Positions 25,682-34,874 of a stretch of 49,138 nucleotides of DNA are shown here, one piece after another (the first letter of the stretch is position 1; the number at the start of each line of letters is the position of its first letter). The translations under genes were made by a program, and so were the position numbers. Below the pieces are notes generated by a model. That model was not told where the DNA came from and made no database searches. It was given only the letters and a program-made list of their open reading frames with translations. Origin of the DNA: an uncultured Clostridia bacterium (GTDB lineage Bacteria; Bacillota; Clostridia; Oscillospirales; Ruminococcaceae); contig CAMVGH010000006.1 in the NCBI GenBank assembly GCA_947166945.1, positions 1 to 49,138 on the forward strand, written 5' to 3'.

Positions 25682-26605
25682 ATGGAGTTTTCGCATAAGT
25701 CTGTGCTGCTCATGCCCGCAGTTGACGGGCTCGCGGTGAAAGAGGGCGGCATTTACGCCGACTGTACCGCGGGCGGCGGCGGACACAGCCTTGAAATAGC
25801 AAAACGGCTCGGAAAGAACGGTAAGCTGATATGCTTCGACCGGGACCCCGAGGCGATAGATGCCGCAAAAAAGCGGCTTGCGGGGTTCAGCCCCGTTTTT
25901 GTCAACCGCAATTTCAGCGAGATCAGCGAAGCGCTTCGCGAACTCGGGGTGGATCACCTCGACGGCGCTCTCATGGATCTCGGAGTGTCGTCGCATCAGC
26001 TCGACGACCCTGAGCGCGGTTTTTCATTCCATAATGACGCGCCGCTCGATATGAGAATGAGCGGTACAGGCATGAGCGCCCGCGACGTGGTCAACGAATA
26101 CCCGGAGGACAAGCTTGCCGCCATACTCTTTGAGTACGGCGAGGAGAAATTCGCGCGGGGTATCGCAAGAGGTATCGTACAGGCACGGCTTGCCGCTCCG
26201 ATAGAAACTACCGGAGAACTTGCGGAAATAATAAAGCGCAATGTTCCCCTGAAAGTAAGAAAAGAGAAAAATCCCTGCCGCAAGACCTTCCAGGCTGTGC
26301 GCATAGAGGTCAACGGCGAACTGGACGCCCTCGAAAAGGCGCTGGACGATATATTTGAACTGTTGTCGCCGGGAGGAAGACTGTCGGTGATAACATTCCA
26401 TTCACTGGAAGACAGGATAGTAAAACAAAAATTCAGGAGCCTTCTCGAAGGCTGTACCTGCCCGAAAGACTTCCCCGTATGTGTGTGCGGGAAGAGACCG
26501 AGAGCGGTACAGATAACGAGAAAGCCGGTAACGGCGGACGAGGCGGAGCTTGCGGACAACCCCCGCAGCAGAAGTGCCAAGCTGCGCGTTATCGAAAAGA
26601 TATGA
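25682..26605 (+). CDS. rsmH: 16S rRNA (cytosine1402-N4)-methyltransferase
   Basis: A 307-residue SAM-dependent enzyme (MraW). It opens MEFSHKSVLLMPAVDGLAVK, with SAM motif ADCTAGGGGHSLEIAKRLG, LDGALMDLGVSSHQLDDPER and RTFQ-type segment NPCRKTFQAVRIEVNGELD, ending NPRSRSAKLRVIEKI. It methylates C1402 in the decoding centre. One base separates it from mraZ, and a 128-nt repeat-rich gap from ftsL. Confidence 0.97.
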   Translation: MEFSHKSVLLMPAVDGLAVKEGGIYADCTAGGGGHSLEIAKRLGKNGKLICFDRDPEAIDAAKKRLAGFSPVFVNRNFSEISEALRELGVDHLDGALMDLGVSSHQLDDPERGFSFHNDAPLDMRMSGTGMSARDVVNEYPEDKLAAILFEYGEEKFARGIARGIVQARLAAPIETTGELAEIIKRNVPLKVRKEKNPCRKTFQAVRIEVNGELDALEKALDDIFELLSPGGRLSVITFHSLEDRIVKQKFRSLLEGCTCPKDFPVCVCGKRPRAVQITRKPVTADEAELADNPRSRSAKLRVIEKI

Positions 26606-26649
26606 CCCGGAAAACGGGCAGTATCGTCAAAGAGGAGCCTTTGCTCCGC

Positions 26650-26727
26650 AAAAGGAAGGACAAGGTCTGAAAATCAGAGATTTTCAGACTATGCTTCGGC
26701 ATTGTGCGCCAAAGCGAAAAGGAAGGA
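26650..26727 (+). repeat. Hairpin element flanked by an 11-bp direct repeat between rsmH and ftsL
   Basis: AAAAGGAAGGA occurs at 26650-26660 and again at 26717-26727, the second copy being the ftsL ribosome site. Between them is a perfect 11-bp stem GTCTGAAAATC-AGA-GATTTTCAGAC (26665-26689). Just before it is GGAGC/GCTCC (26632-26647 region). The arrangement looks like an insertion that duplicated the Shine-Dalgarno sequence. Confidence 0.55.
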
Positions 26728-26733
26728 TAATAA

Positions 26734-27249
26734 ATGTACTACGACCCCAACAGCAACCTCGCGTATGATCTTTCGCTGTTCGATACAGATGAAGAACTCG
26801 AAAGAAAGCGCAAGGAACGCGAAAAACAAAAGCAGGAACGCTCAAAGATAAAGATAACCGAAAAGAAGTCCATAGGACGAAACGGAAGCGTCGCCGCAGT
26901 GGTAGCGGTGGTGATCTGCGCGCTGGGAGTGGCTTTTTCCGTGCTGTACAGCAAACTCCAGATCTCCGATTACACTACCATGATAAGTGAAGCGAAAAGC
27001 GAGATGGAGCAGCTCGAACGCGATAATATACGTCTGCACGCGGAACTTGACAGTATGTACACCCTCGACAATGTCGAACAGGCAGCCTCCGAAGAACTGG
27101 GGCTACAGAAGACACAAAGCTCACAGATCACCTACATCACGATGAACACGGAGGAAATGACGGAAGTAGCGGAGGAGAATACCAACGTATTCGTTTCTAT
27201 ACAGAACTGGTTCTACAGTATCCTCGATTATCTGGGATTCAAGTCATAA
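26734..27249 (+). CDS. ftsL: FtsL/DivIC-like septum protein
   Basis: A 171-residue bitopic membrane protein. A cytoplasmic charged N-tail (about 1-50, ERKRKEREKQKQERSK) is followed by one membrane helix (about 52-70, SVAAVVAVVICALGVAFSVL) and an extracytoplasmic coiled coil (about 75-115, ISEAKSEMEQLERDNIRLHA). The ending ASEELGLQKTQSSQITYITM matches the FtsL pattern. Position between rsmH and a class B PBP also fits; sequence alone cannot separate FtsL from DivIC. The C-terminal NWFYSILDYLGFKS tail is extra. Confidence 0.85.
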   Translation: MYYDPNSNLAYDLSLFDTDEELERKRKEREKQKQERSKIKITEKKSIGRNGSVAAVVAVVICALGVAFSVLYSKLQISDYTTMISEAKSEMEQLERDNIRLHAELDSMYTLDNVEQAASEELGLQKTQSSQITYITMNTEEMTEVAEENTNVFVSIQNWFYSILDYLGFKS

Positions 27250-27276
27250 TCCCGTACAAGTACTAATATAATTTAA

Positions 27277-27329
27277 TGCGGACTTGCTCCGCACAAACTC
27301 TTCAAGGCTGCACTGTTTCCGATGCAGCC
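27277..27329 (+). repeat. Two hairpins between ftsL and the PBP gene
   Basis: TGCGGA-CTTGC-TCCGCA (27277-27293) and GGCTGCA/TGCAGCC (27306-27312, 27323-27329). Neither has a U-run. They may be RNA-processing or stability elements, and resemble the GGAGC/GCTCC type hairpin before ftsL. Confidence 0.45.
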
Positions 27330-27380
27330 CTGTCGTTTCAATAAGCACATTTGACGCCGAGAAAGATCACAGGAGACAAT

Positions 27381-29738
27381 ATGGCAATAAATAAAATGCC
27401 CGACAGCAAGGATACCGAGCCTATCATAGCTCCGACCAACAAAATGAGAAGGCGTATGTTCTGGGTAGTGCTTCTCGTCATTGTTGCAGCAGCGGGATAT
27501 GTTACTTCCGTCATATACAATACCGCCGTTACCAGAAGCGAATATTACCGTTCCCTCGCAAACGATCAGCAGCTCAAGAGCTACAAGATCACCGCGAACC
27601 GCGGGACGATATATGACCGCAACGAGAAGATACTCGCACAGAGTACCACCGTGTGGGACGTGGTACTGTCCCCGAAAGTAATAGCGGAGCATGACGCAGA
27701 GCTTGCCGAAGACGGAAAGCCCGGACTTACCAAAACTATATGCAGCACACTCTCAAAAATGCTGGACGTGGATCAGGAACGCATCGAGAAAGGCTGCGAA
27801 AATACCAAAAACCAGTATTTCATTGTCAAGAAAAAGGTTGACAAGGAAACTTACGACAAGGTGCAGAAGTTCATAATAGACAATCACCTTGCCGCTTACA
27901 GCGTAAACCTCATGGAGAGCAGCAAGCGCTACTACCCCAACGACAGCCTCGCTTCGTCGCTGATCGGATTCACCAACGACGAGGGCGGCGCCTACGGGCT
28001 TGAAGCGTACTATGACGACTATCTCCAGGGAACGGACGGTCTGATAGTCATGGCAAAGGACAACAACGGCAATGCCATGCCCTACGACTACGAGAACCGC
28101 TTCGAGGCAAGCGACGGCAACAGCCTTATCCTCACCATAGACAGTACCGTGCAGTATTACCTCGAGAAAAACCTTGAGAACGCGGTCAAGGAATACAAGG
28201 CGGCAAACCGTGCCACCGGCATAATAATGAACGCCAAGACAGGAGCAATAATCGCCATGGCGACCGCTCCGGGCTATAACCTGAACTACCCCGCCAATCT
28301 GTCGGAGATCGACGAGCAGAAGCTCGAAGAATACCACGAACAGCTTGTTCTCGACTATATGGCAGGCTCACTGTCCGATCAGGACGAGATAAACGAGCGT
28401 ATCGAGCAGGATATGGCGGATATGGAGGGGACCCTCCGCGAGCTTCAGTGGAAGAACAAGGCAGTGTCCGAACTGTACTTCCCCGGCTCCGTATTCAAGG
28501 TCATCACCTGTGCTTCCGCTCTCGAAGAGGAAGTCATACACCTCAACGACTCCTTCCAGTGCCTCGGCGTTTATACTGTCGAGGATACAAAGATCCACTG
28601 CTGGGAGCTTGGCGGACACGGCACCCTCGTATTGCAGGACGCTATCACAGCCTCCTGCAACCCTGCCTTTATCCAGATAGGGCTTAAACTCGGCAGGAGA
28701 ATGTTCAGCAACTACTTCACGGCATTCGGATTTACCGAAAAGACCGGGATCGACCTTCCCGGTGAGGCAAGCCCGCTCTATGTGCCGTATGAAAGAATGG
28801 GTAATGTCGAACTTGCGTCCTCGTCCTTCGGACAGACCAACAAGATCACCCCGATACAGATGATATGCGCCTACAATGCCGCTATCAACGGCGGATATCT
28901 GCTCACACCCTACGTTGTGGATAAGATAGTAGATGCAAACGGCAATGTCATAAAGGCTGCCGAACCTACCGTAAAGCGGCAGGTGATAAGCGGAGAGACC
29001 TCCGCTCTCATGCGTGAGATCACCGAGAACATAGTTACTTACAACGGTGGTTCCAACGCCTATATACCCGGATACCGCATCGGCGGCAAATCGGGAACAT
29101 CACAGAAGCTCGACGAATACCACAACAGCTGGGATATGCGCTATGTCGGTTCATTCTGCGCGTTCACGCCCGCGGACGATCCGGAATATATCATGCTCGT
29201 CTGCGTTGACGAGCCTATGGGCGGCAAGTACTACGGAAGCCGTGTGGCTGCGCCTGTTGTCTCCGCGGTATTCAGCGAATGTCTCGAATATCTCGGAGTT
29301 TATCCGCAGTACACAGCGGAAGAACTCGCCACACAGAACACGACAGTTCCTTATGTAAACGGCGCAAGCCTTCTCGACGCGATCACATCTATCAACACAA
29401 AGGGTCTTAAATACACCATAGTAGGCGACGAAAGCAGCAATATCGTGAGCTACACCATTCCCGAAGCGGCGGCTTCTATCCCCAAGAACGGAAATGTAGT
29501 CATCTACATGAACGGGGCGGCGGAACAGACTGTCACAGTCCCGGATCTTACCGGTTACACCGTCGATCAGGTAAACTCTACGCTCACCTACTACGGACTG
29601 AATGTTGCGCTCAGCGGAGGAGCTGTCAACAACACCGATGCCGTAGTCTCCTACCAGTCCATAGAACCGGGGACTACCGTAAGCAAGGGTACCGTTGTGG
29701 AGGTAACATTCCTCGTCAATAACTCCGACGCAGGATAA
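27381..29738 (+). CDS. Class B penicillin-binding protein (FtsI/SpoVD type) with PASTA domains
   Basis: A 785-residue septal transpeptidase. The N-terminus has one membrane helix (about 27-45, MFWVVLLVIVAAAGYVTSVI), then the dimerisation domain with ITANRGTIYDRN. The transpeptidase motifs are SVFK (Ser370, in YFPGSVFKVIT), SCN (Ser425) and KSGTSQ (Lys570). Two PASTA repeats occupy roughly 650-785 (e.g. VTVPDLTGYTVDQVNSTLTY). The start is ATG 27381 after AGGAGA. Between the NYP and WKNKAVS segments there is an acidic, helical insert (about 302-357). It cross-links peptidoglycan with FtsW as partner; whether it serves vegetative division or sporulation cannot be told. Confidence 0.93.
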   Translation: MAINKMPDSKDTEPIIAPTNKMRRRMFWVVLLVIVAAAGYVTSVIYNTAVTRSEYYRSLANDQQLKSYKITANRGTIYDRNEKILAQSTTVWDVVLSPKVIAEHDAELAEDGKPGLTKTICSTLSKMLDVDQERIEKGCENTKNQYFIVKKKVDKETYDKVQKFIIDNHLAAYSVNLMESSKRYYPNDSLASSLIGFTNDEGGAYGLEAYYDDYLQGTDGLIVMAKDNNGNAMPYDYENRFEASDGNSLILTIDSTVQYYLEKNLENAVKEYKAANRATGIIMNAKTGAIIAMATAPGYNLNYPANLSEIDEQKLEEYHEQLVLDYMAGSLSDQDEINERIEQDMADMEGTLRELQWKNKAVSELYFPGSVFKVITCASALEEEVIHLNDSFQCLGVYTVEDTKIHCWELGGHGTLVLQDAITASCNPAFIQIGLKLGRRMFSNYFTAFGFTEKTGIDLPGEASPLYVPYERMGNVELASSSFGQTNKITPIQMICAYNAAINGGYLLTPYVVDKIVDANGNVIKAAEPTVKRQVISGETSALMREITENIVTYNGGSNAYIPGYRIGGKSGTSQKLDEYHNSWDMRYVGSFCAFTPADDPEYIMLVCVDEPMGGKYYGSRVAAPVVSAVFSECLEYLGVYPQYTAEELATQNTTVPYVNGASLLDAITSINTKGLKYTIVGDESSNIVSYTIPEAAASIPKNGNVVIYMNGAAEQTVTVPDLTGYTVDQVNSTLTYYGLNVALSGGAVNNTDAVVSYQSIEPGTTVSKGTVVEVTFLVNNSDAG

Positions 29739-29771
29739 ACAGTAAGATGCCGGCAGCAGGAGGTGAGTCCC

Positions 29772-31211
29772 GTGCGGCTATACGATATACTGAGCGAGGA
29801 AGAACGGCGGGATATTGCCGACTGTGATATCGGGATAATTACCGACGATACCCGTAAAGTTAAGCCCGGTGATGTGTTTGTTGCCATAACCGGACGAAAT
29901 TTCGACGGACATTCGGCGTGCCGTGAAATGCTTGAAAAAGGCGCCGCTGCCGTGGTCGCCGACCATGACCTCGGACTGCCGCAGCAGATACTGACAGACG
30001 ACACAAGAAAAACTTTCAGTATATTATCATCACGCTATTACGGAATGCCGACAAAACAGCTGAAACTGATCGCTGCTACCGGCACTAACGGAAAAACCAC
30101 AACAGTCAATCTGATAAAACATATATTGAATTCCTGCGGTCACAAGTGCGGAAGCATAGGTACAGCAGGCTATGATGTCTGCGGAAGGACATACGAAGCT
30201 CATCTGACCACGCCGTACCAGTTCGATCTGTACGGATATTTCCGCGAAATGGCGGATAACGGCGCCGGATACTGTGCCATGGAAGCCTCGTCACAGGCTC
30301 TTTCACAGTCCCGGTTCGTGGGTGAGACATTTGAGTGCGGCATTTTCACCAACCTCACGCAGGATCACCTTGACTGGCACGGTACAATGGAAAACTATTA
30401 CCAGGCAAAAAAATCACTGTTCGCAAGCTGTAAGTCCGCCGTAATAAATGTCGATGACCCATGGGGGAAACGGCTGTATGACGAACTTTCGGCTGAGAGC
30501 AGTATCCGGCTCACCGCTCTGAGCGAGCGGGAAATGACCGATGTGTCGGCTTGCAGGATCGCACTGCGCAGCGGCGGAGTTTCCTATATGCTCACCGACA
30601 AGCGCTCGGAACAGGCTTTCCCCGTTTCCATACCTATGCCGGGGGATTTCAATGTGATGAATTCCATGGGAGCAGCGGCAGCCTGCGCGGAGTCCGGCAT
30701 TTCCATGCGTGAGGCAGTCGCGGGGCTGAACACTTCCAAGGGTGTCTGCGGACGCGCAGAAGTCCTGTACGACGGAGAATATACCGTCATCTGCGACTAC
30801 GCCCACACCGAGGACGCCCTCGACAAGACGCTCGGCGCAATAAAGCGCTTCGTAAAGGGACGGCTGATAGTCGTTTTCGGCGCGGCGGGAGAGCGTGACG
30901 CGGGCAAGCGCCCCGGAATGGGACGGTGTGTGTCAGGATATGCCGATATCGCTGTGGTCACATCGGATAATCCCCGCTTCGAGGATCAGCAGTCTATCAT
31001 AGATCAGGTGCTGTCGGGATTTGAGGGAAACTGCGAAGTCCACAGCTATATCGACCGGCTCGAAGCGATAAAATACGCTGTGAGCATCGCCCGCAAAGAC
31101 GATATAATCGCGCTGTGCGGCAAGGGACACGAAGAATATCAGGTGATCGGCGACGATTATATGCCGTTCAGCGAACATAAGATAATCAAAGAATTGTGCG
31201 GGGGAGACTGA
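29772..31211 (+). CDS. murE: UDP-MurNAc-tripeptide synthetase MurE (meso-DAP adding)
   Basis: A 479-residue ATP-dependent ligase adding the third amino acid to UDP-MurNAc-dipeptide. ATP loop ATGTNGKTTTV contains K108, the carbamylated lysine lies in YYQAKKSLF, and the diaminopimelate-recognition motif DNPR is in TSDNPRFEDQ, indicating meso-DAP peptidoglycan. The start is GTG 29772, eight bases after AGGAGG; a GTG three codons earlier overlaps that site. mraY starts immediately after the stop. murF, usually next, is missing. Confidence 0.96.
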   Translation: MRLYDILSEEERRDIADCDIGIITDDTRKVKPGDVFVAITGRNFDGHSACREMLEKGAAAVVADHDLGLPQQILTDDTRKTFSILSSRYYGMPTKQLKLIAATGTNGKTTTVNLIKHILNSCGHKCGSIGTAGYDVCGRTYEAHLTTPYQFDLYGYFREMADNGAGYCAMEASSQALSQSRFVGETFECGIFTNLTQDHLDWHGTMENYYQAKKSLFASCKSAVINVDDPWGKRLYDELSAESSIRLTALSEREMTDVSACRIALRSGGVSYMLTDKRSEQAFPVSIPMPGDFNVMNSMGAAAACAESGISMREAVAGLNTSKGVCGRAEVLYDGEYTVICDYAHTEDALDKTLGAIKRFVKGRLIVVFGAAGERDAGKRPGMGRCVSGYADIAVVTSDNPRFEDQQSIIDQVLSGFEGNCEVHSYIDRLEAIKYAVSIARKDDIIALCGKGHEEYQVIGDDYMPFSEHKIIKELCGGD

Positions 31212-32225
31212 ATGCTTTTACCGATAATAGTCACCGCGGCTGTCGCAGTAGCTGTGACATTCCTGCTGGGACTTGCGCTTATACCGTGGCTCAGAAAGCT
31301 CAAATTCGGACAGACAATACTCGATATAGGGCCTATATGGCATAAAAAGGATAAACAAGGCACTCCGACAATGGGCGGAATGATGTTCATTATCGGAACG
31401 GTCGCCGCAGCGGCAGCGGGAATTTTCCTGCTCGCGTTCAACGGGGAGATCAGCATAGATTCCCTCGGTCAGAGAGACACTTTCGGTCTTATCGCCGCGA
31501 TCGCAGCCGCATTCTTTTTCGGATTTATCGGATTTCTTGACGACTTCATCAAGGTAAAGAAAAAACAGAACGAAGGACTGACACCTATGCAGAAGATAGT
31601 TCTGCAGGTGCTTGTCATAGCGGCATATTTCACCGCGAGAATACTTTCGGGCGACACGAACACAGCTATAAGATTCCCGTTCATCGGCAGCCTTGACTTA
31701 TGGTATTTCTACTACGTCATAATGGGTCTCGGCATTCTCTATATAGTCAACGCGGTCAATCTTACCGACGGCATCGACGGGCTTTGCGGCTCGGTAACAT
31801 TCGTTTACTGCATCGTGTTCGCTGTCATCTCCGCAATGCTCGGCTTCTCGGGATACACCATACTGTCCGTCGCGGCAGCGGGAGGCTGTCTCGGCTTCCT
31901 GATCTGGAACTGGCACCCGGCAAAGGTATTCATGGGAGACACGGGATCTATGTTCCTCGGCGGTATAGTCGCCACTCTCGGAATGGGAATGCACGTTGAG
32001 GTGCTTATGGTGATCGCGGCCGCCGTATATCTCTGGGAAGCGCTCACGGTGCTTATACAGATGGGTTATTTCAAGATCACCCACGGTAAGCGGCTCTTTA
32101 AAATGACACCCATACATCACAGTTTTGAAATGCGCGGCTGGAAAGAGGAGAAGATCGTCATTGTATTTTCTCTCATAGGCGCCGCCTGCGGGATCGTTTC
32201 GATCCTGCTCATCAACGGAATATAA
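31212..32225 (+). CDS. mraY: Phospho-MurNAc-pentapeptide transferase MraY
   Basis: A 337-residue polytopic membrane enzyme making lipid I from UDP-MurNAc-pentapeptide and undecaprenyl phosphate. Signature loops are KKDKQGTPTMGGMMF, the catalytic FLDDFIKVKKKQNEGL, AVNLTDGIDGL and VFMGDTGSMFLGG, then TPIHHSFEMRGWKEEKIV near the end. The ATG directly abuts the murE TGA, with GGGGGAG upstream. Confidence 0.98.
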   Translation: MLLPIIVTAAVAVAVTFLLGLALIPWLRKLKFGQTILDIGPIWHKKDKQGTPTMGGMMFIIGTVAAAAAGIFLLAFNGEISIDSLGQRDTFGLIAAIAAAFFFGFIGFLDDFIKVKKKQNEGLTPMQKIVLQVLVIAAYFTARILSGDTNTAIRFPFIGSLDLWYFYYVIMGLGILYIVNAVNLTDGIDGLCGSVTFVYCIVFAVISAMLGFSGYTILSVAAAGGCLGFLIWNWHPAKVFMGDTGSMFLGGIVATLGMGMHVEVLMVIAAAVYLWEALTVLIQMGYFKITHGKRLFKMTPIHHSFEMRGWKEEKIVIVFSLIGAACGIVSILLINGI

Positions 32226-32246
32226 CTGCCTGTAAAACAAACTCCG

Positions 32247-32352
32247 ACATTTAATACGAAGTTATTAAATGTTTTTGGAAAGAAGGGGATCCGGGGGAGA
32301 AAACCTTTTTTCAGAAAAGTTTTCTCCCCGGTCCCGAGCGCCGTGAGGCGCC
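32247..32352 (+). repeat. Palindromic repeat cluster between mraY and ftsW
   Basis: Three hairpins: ACATTTAATA/TATTAAATGT (32247-32272), CCGGGGGAGAAAAC/GTTTTCTCCCCGG (32291-32331) and GCGCC-GTGA-GGCGC (32338-32351). The middle one shares TTTTTGGAA..GGGG..CCGGGGGAG with the elements at 20726 and 36277. No U-run follows, so read-through into ftsW is likely; murD would be expected here in many genomes. Confidence 0.65.
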
Positions 32353-32370
32353 GGAAAAAAGGGGTATCTG

Positions 32371-33645
32371 ATGGAAAATCTTAATTATCGCAGCAGTGCT
32401 GCTCCCGCCCTGCCGGTGCGAAGATCCGCACCGCAGCAACAGCAGCAGCAGCGCGTAAAGCCGCCGCAGCAACAGCGGCAAGGGGCTGCCGCCAAGACAG
32501 CTCCCAAAAATAAAAAGAAGCTGATCGACTGGTCAATGCCGCAGAAATTCGACTTCTCGTTTTTCCTCATAGTTACAATACTGCTGGCGTTCGGGCTTGT
32601 CATGCTGTTTTCCGCGACTTACGCGTCGTCAAAGATAGCGCATGACGGGGACAGCCTGTACTATATCAAACGACAGGGAATATTCGCCATAATGGGATTT
32701 GCCGCTATGATCGTCATTTCCTTTATCGACTACCATATATTCCTGAATAAGATAATCATGCGGTTTGCCGTAGTGATAAGCGTCGGTATGATGCTGCTCG
32801 TTAAGTTCGCCGGAAAGACGACGAACGGTTCCGAACGCTGGCTCATGGTCGCCGGTATCACTATCCAGCCTTCCGAGATACTGAAATTCGTCACGATCAT
32901 CGTGATCGCCGCGTATATGCAGCGGAATTACGATAAGATGCACAGCTTCGTTCACGGATTCATTCCCCTGATGATACGTGTCGGGATAGCCTGCTTCCTC
33001 GTCGTTATACAGCCGCACCTCTCCGCCACGCTCATCATTCTTGCGATCTCGGTGGCTATGATCTTCATAGGCGGTGCCAAAACCACACACGTTCTCCTTG
33101 TTCTCGGAGGAATAGTCGTCGCGGGATACCTCGTTATCGAAATATTCCCGAAGATCGGATTTGACTATGTTTCCGACAGAATGCTCAGTTTCAGGGACCC
33201 GGAGGCGGATATCCTGAAATCGACCTACCAGACCTACCAGTCCCTTATAGCGATAGGTTCCGGCGGAATGTTCGGACAGGGGCTCGGAAACTCCCACCAG
33301 AAATACAGCTACCTGCCTTTCGTAAGCAACGACTTCATTTTCTCGATAATCGTCGAGGAACTCGGTTTCGTAGGCGCGGCGGTAGTTATCCTGCTCTTCC
33401 TTATCCTTATAATACGCGGCTTCTATATCGCAACTTCGGCACCGGATAAGTTCGGTATGCTCTTGTGCGCAGGAATAGTTATACAGATAGGGGTACAGGC
33501 GCTCCTTAATATCGCCGTCGTTTCCAACGCTTTCCCAAATACCGGCGTTTCGCTGCCGTTCATCAGTTACGGCGGCACCGCACTTCTGATGCAGCTCGCC
33601 GAAATGGGGATCGTTCTGAATATTTCACGAAAGGCATCTATATAA
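32371..33645 (+). CDS. ftsW: Peptidoglycan polymerase FtsW (SEDS family)
   Basis: A 424-residue SEDS glycosyltransferase with about ten membrane helices. It shows KRQGIFAIMGFAAM, GSERWLMVAGITIQPSEILK, VVIQPHLSATLIILAISVAM and the C-terminal NTGVSLPFISYGGTALLMQL. The N-terminal ~50 residues are a soluble, Gln/Pro/Ala-rich tail (PQQQQQQRVKPPQQQRQG), longer than usual. AGGGG precedes the ATG. It should pair with the class B PBP encoded upstream. Confidence 0.95.
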   Translation: MENLNYRSSAAPALPVRRSAPQQQQQQRVKPPQQQRQGAAAKTAPKNKKKLIDWSMPQKFDFSFFLIVTILLAFGLVMLFSATYASSKIAHDGDSLYYIKRQGIFAIMGFAAMIVISFIDYHIFLNKIIMRFAVVISVGMMLLVKFAGKTTNGSERWLMVAGITIQPSEILKFVTIIVIAAYMQRNYDKMHSFVHGFIPLMIRVGIACFLVVIQPHLSATLIILAISVAMIFIGGAKTTHVLLVLGGIVVAGYLVIEIFPKIGFDYVSDRMLSFRDPEADILKSTYQTYQSLIAIGSGGMFGQGLGNSHQKYSYLPFVSNDFIFSIIVEELGFVGAAVVILLFLILIIRGFYIATSAPDKFGMLLCAGIVIQIGVQALLNIAVVSNAFPNTGVSLPFISYGGTALLMQLAEMGIVLNISRKASI

Positions 33646-34766
33646 TGAGAATTATCCTCGCGGCAGGCGGTACGGCAGGTCATATAAATCCTGCGCTTGC
33701 CATTGCAGATAAGCTGAGGCAGCTTTTTCCCGAATGTGCGGTCAAATTTGTGGGCGCACAGGGCGGAATGGAAGAAAGACTTGTGAAAAAAGCGGGTTAT
33801 GACTTCACAGCGTTCAGAATGGCAGGCTTGCAGCGAAAACTCACACCCGAGAATATCAAGCGCAACATACAGGCTGTACACTACTATATCACAGCCAGAG
33901 GCGACGCCCACAAGCTCCTTAAAGAGTACGCCCCCGATATCGTTATCGGTACAGGCGGGTATGTGTGCGCACCGGTACTGACCGCGGCGGCAAAAATGGG
34001 GATAAAAACAGCTGTCCACGAGAGCAATTCCCTGCCGGGGATCACCACTGCAATGCTCTCAAAACACGTGGATAAAGTGCTGCTGCCAAACGAGGACGCA
34101 CTGACACACCTCACCCACAAGGAAAACTGCGTTATCACGGGAAATCCGCTCAGAAGCAATATCCCTATCGAGGAGCGCGGCGAAGCAAGAAAAAAGCTCG
34201 GACTGCCTGAGGGAATGACTATCGTGTCCTTCGGCGGAAGTCTCGGAGCGAACAAGATCAGCGAATCCGTAGCCGAGGTCCTCAAATGGGAAAAAGAGGT
34301 CGGCGATGTAAACCACATACATTCTTTCGGCGGCAACGGCAGAGATATGTTCGATGACCTGCTCAGGAAGAACGGGCTTGAAACAAGTGAGCGATTCCGT
34401 GCAAGGGAATACATAGACAATATGTACACCTGCCTGTGCGCGGCGGATCTTGTGATCTCACGCGCGGGCGCAATGACGCTCACCGAGCTGAAAGCCACCG
34501 GCAGGGCCAGCATTCTTATCCCCTTCCCGCAGGCAGCCGAAAATCATCAGTATTACAACGCTCTCACAATGAGCAAGAACGGCGCCGCTATTCTCATCGA
34601 AGACAAGGACTTGTCCGGCGAAAGACTTCTCGCGGAAGTAAAAGCACTGTACAATGACCGGGAAAGGCTCGCAAAAATGGGGGAAAGCGCCGCGGCGCTT
34701 AATATACCCGATTCAACCGACCGTGTCATCAGCAATATACTCGATCTCGTAAAAGACAAACAATGA
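33645..34766 (+). CDS. murG: UDP-GlcNAc:lipid I GlcNAc transferase MurG
   Basis: A 373-residue GT28 glycosyltransferase making lipid II at the inner membrane face. It starts MRIILAAGGTAGHINPALAI, with the second Gly-rich loop SFGGSLGANKISE and the donor-binding region SRAGAMTLTELKATGRASIL followed by IPFPQAAENHQ. It overlaps the ftsW stop by one base (TAATG). Confidence 0.97.
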   Translation: MRIILAAGGTAGHINPALAIADKLRQLFPECAVKFVGAQGGMEERLVKKAGYDFTAFRMAGLQRKLTPENIKRNIQAVHYYITARGDAHKLLKEYAPDIVIGTGGYVCAPVLTAAAKMGIKTAVHESNSLPGITTAMLSKHVDKVLLPNEDALTHLTHKENCVITGNPLRSNIPIEERGEARKKLGLPEGMTIVSFGGSLGANKISESVAEVLKWEKEVGDVNHIHSFGGNGRDMFDDLLRKNGLETSERFRAREYIDNMYTCLCAADLVISRAGAMTLTELKATGRASILIPFPQAAENHQYYNALTMSKNGAAILIEDKDLSGERLLAEVKALYNDRERLAKMGESAAALNIPDSTDRVISNILDLVKDKQ

Positions 34767-34874
34767 TCCCGATATATCGGATCATATAGCAATAACACTC
34801 AGAAGCGCTGTACAAATCACATATATCACCTGTTCTGCATAATATGACAGAAAAAGCAGAAAAAGGGTGATAAT

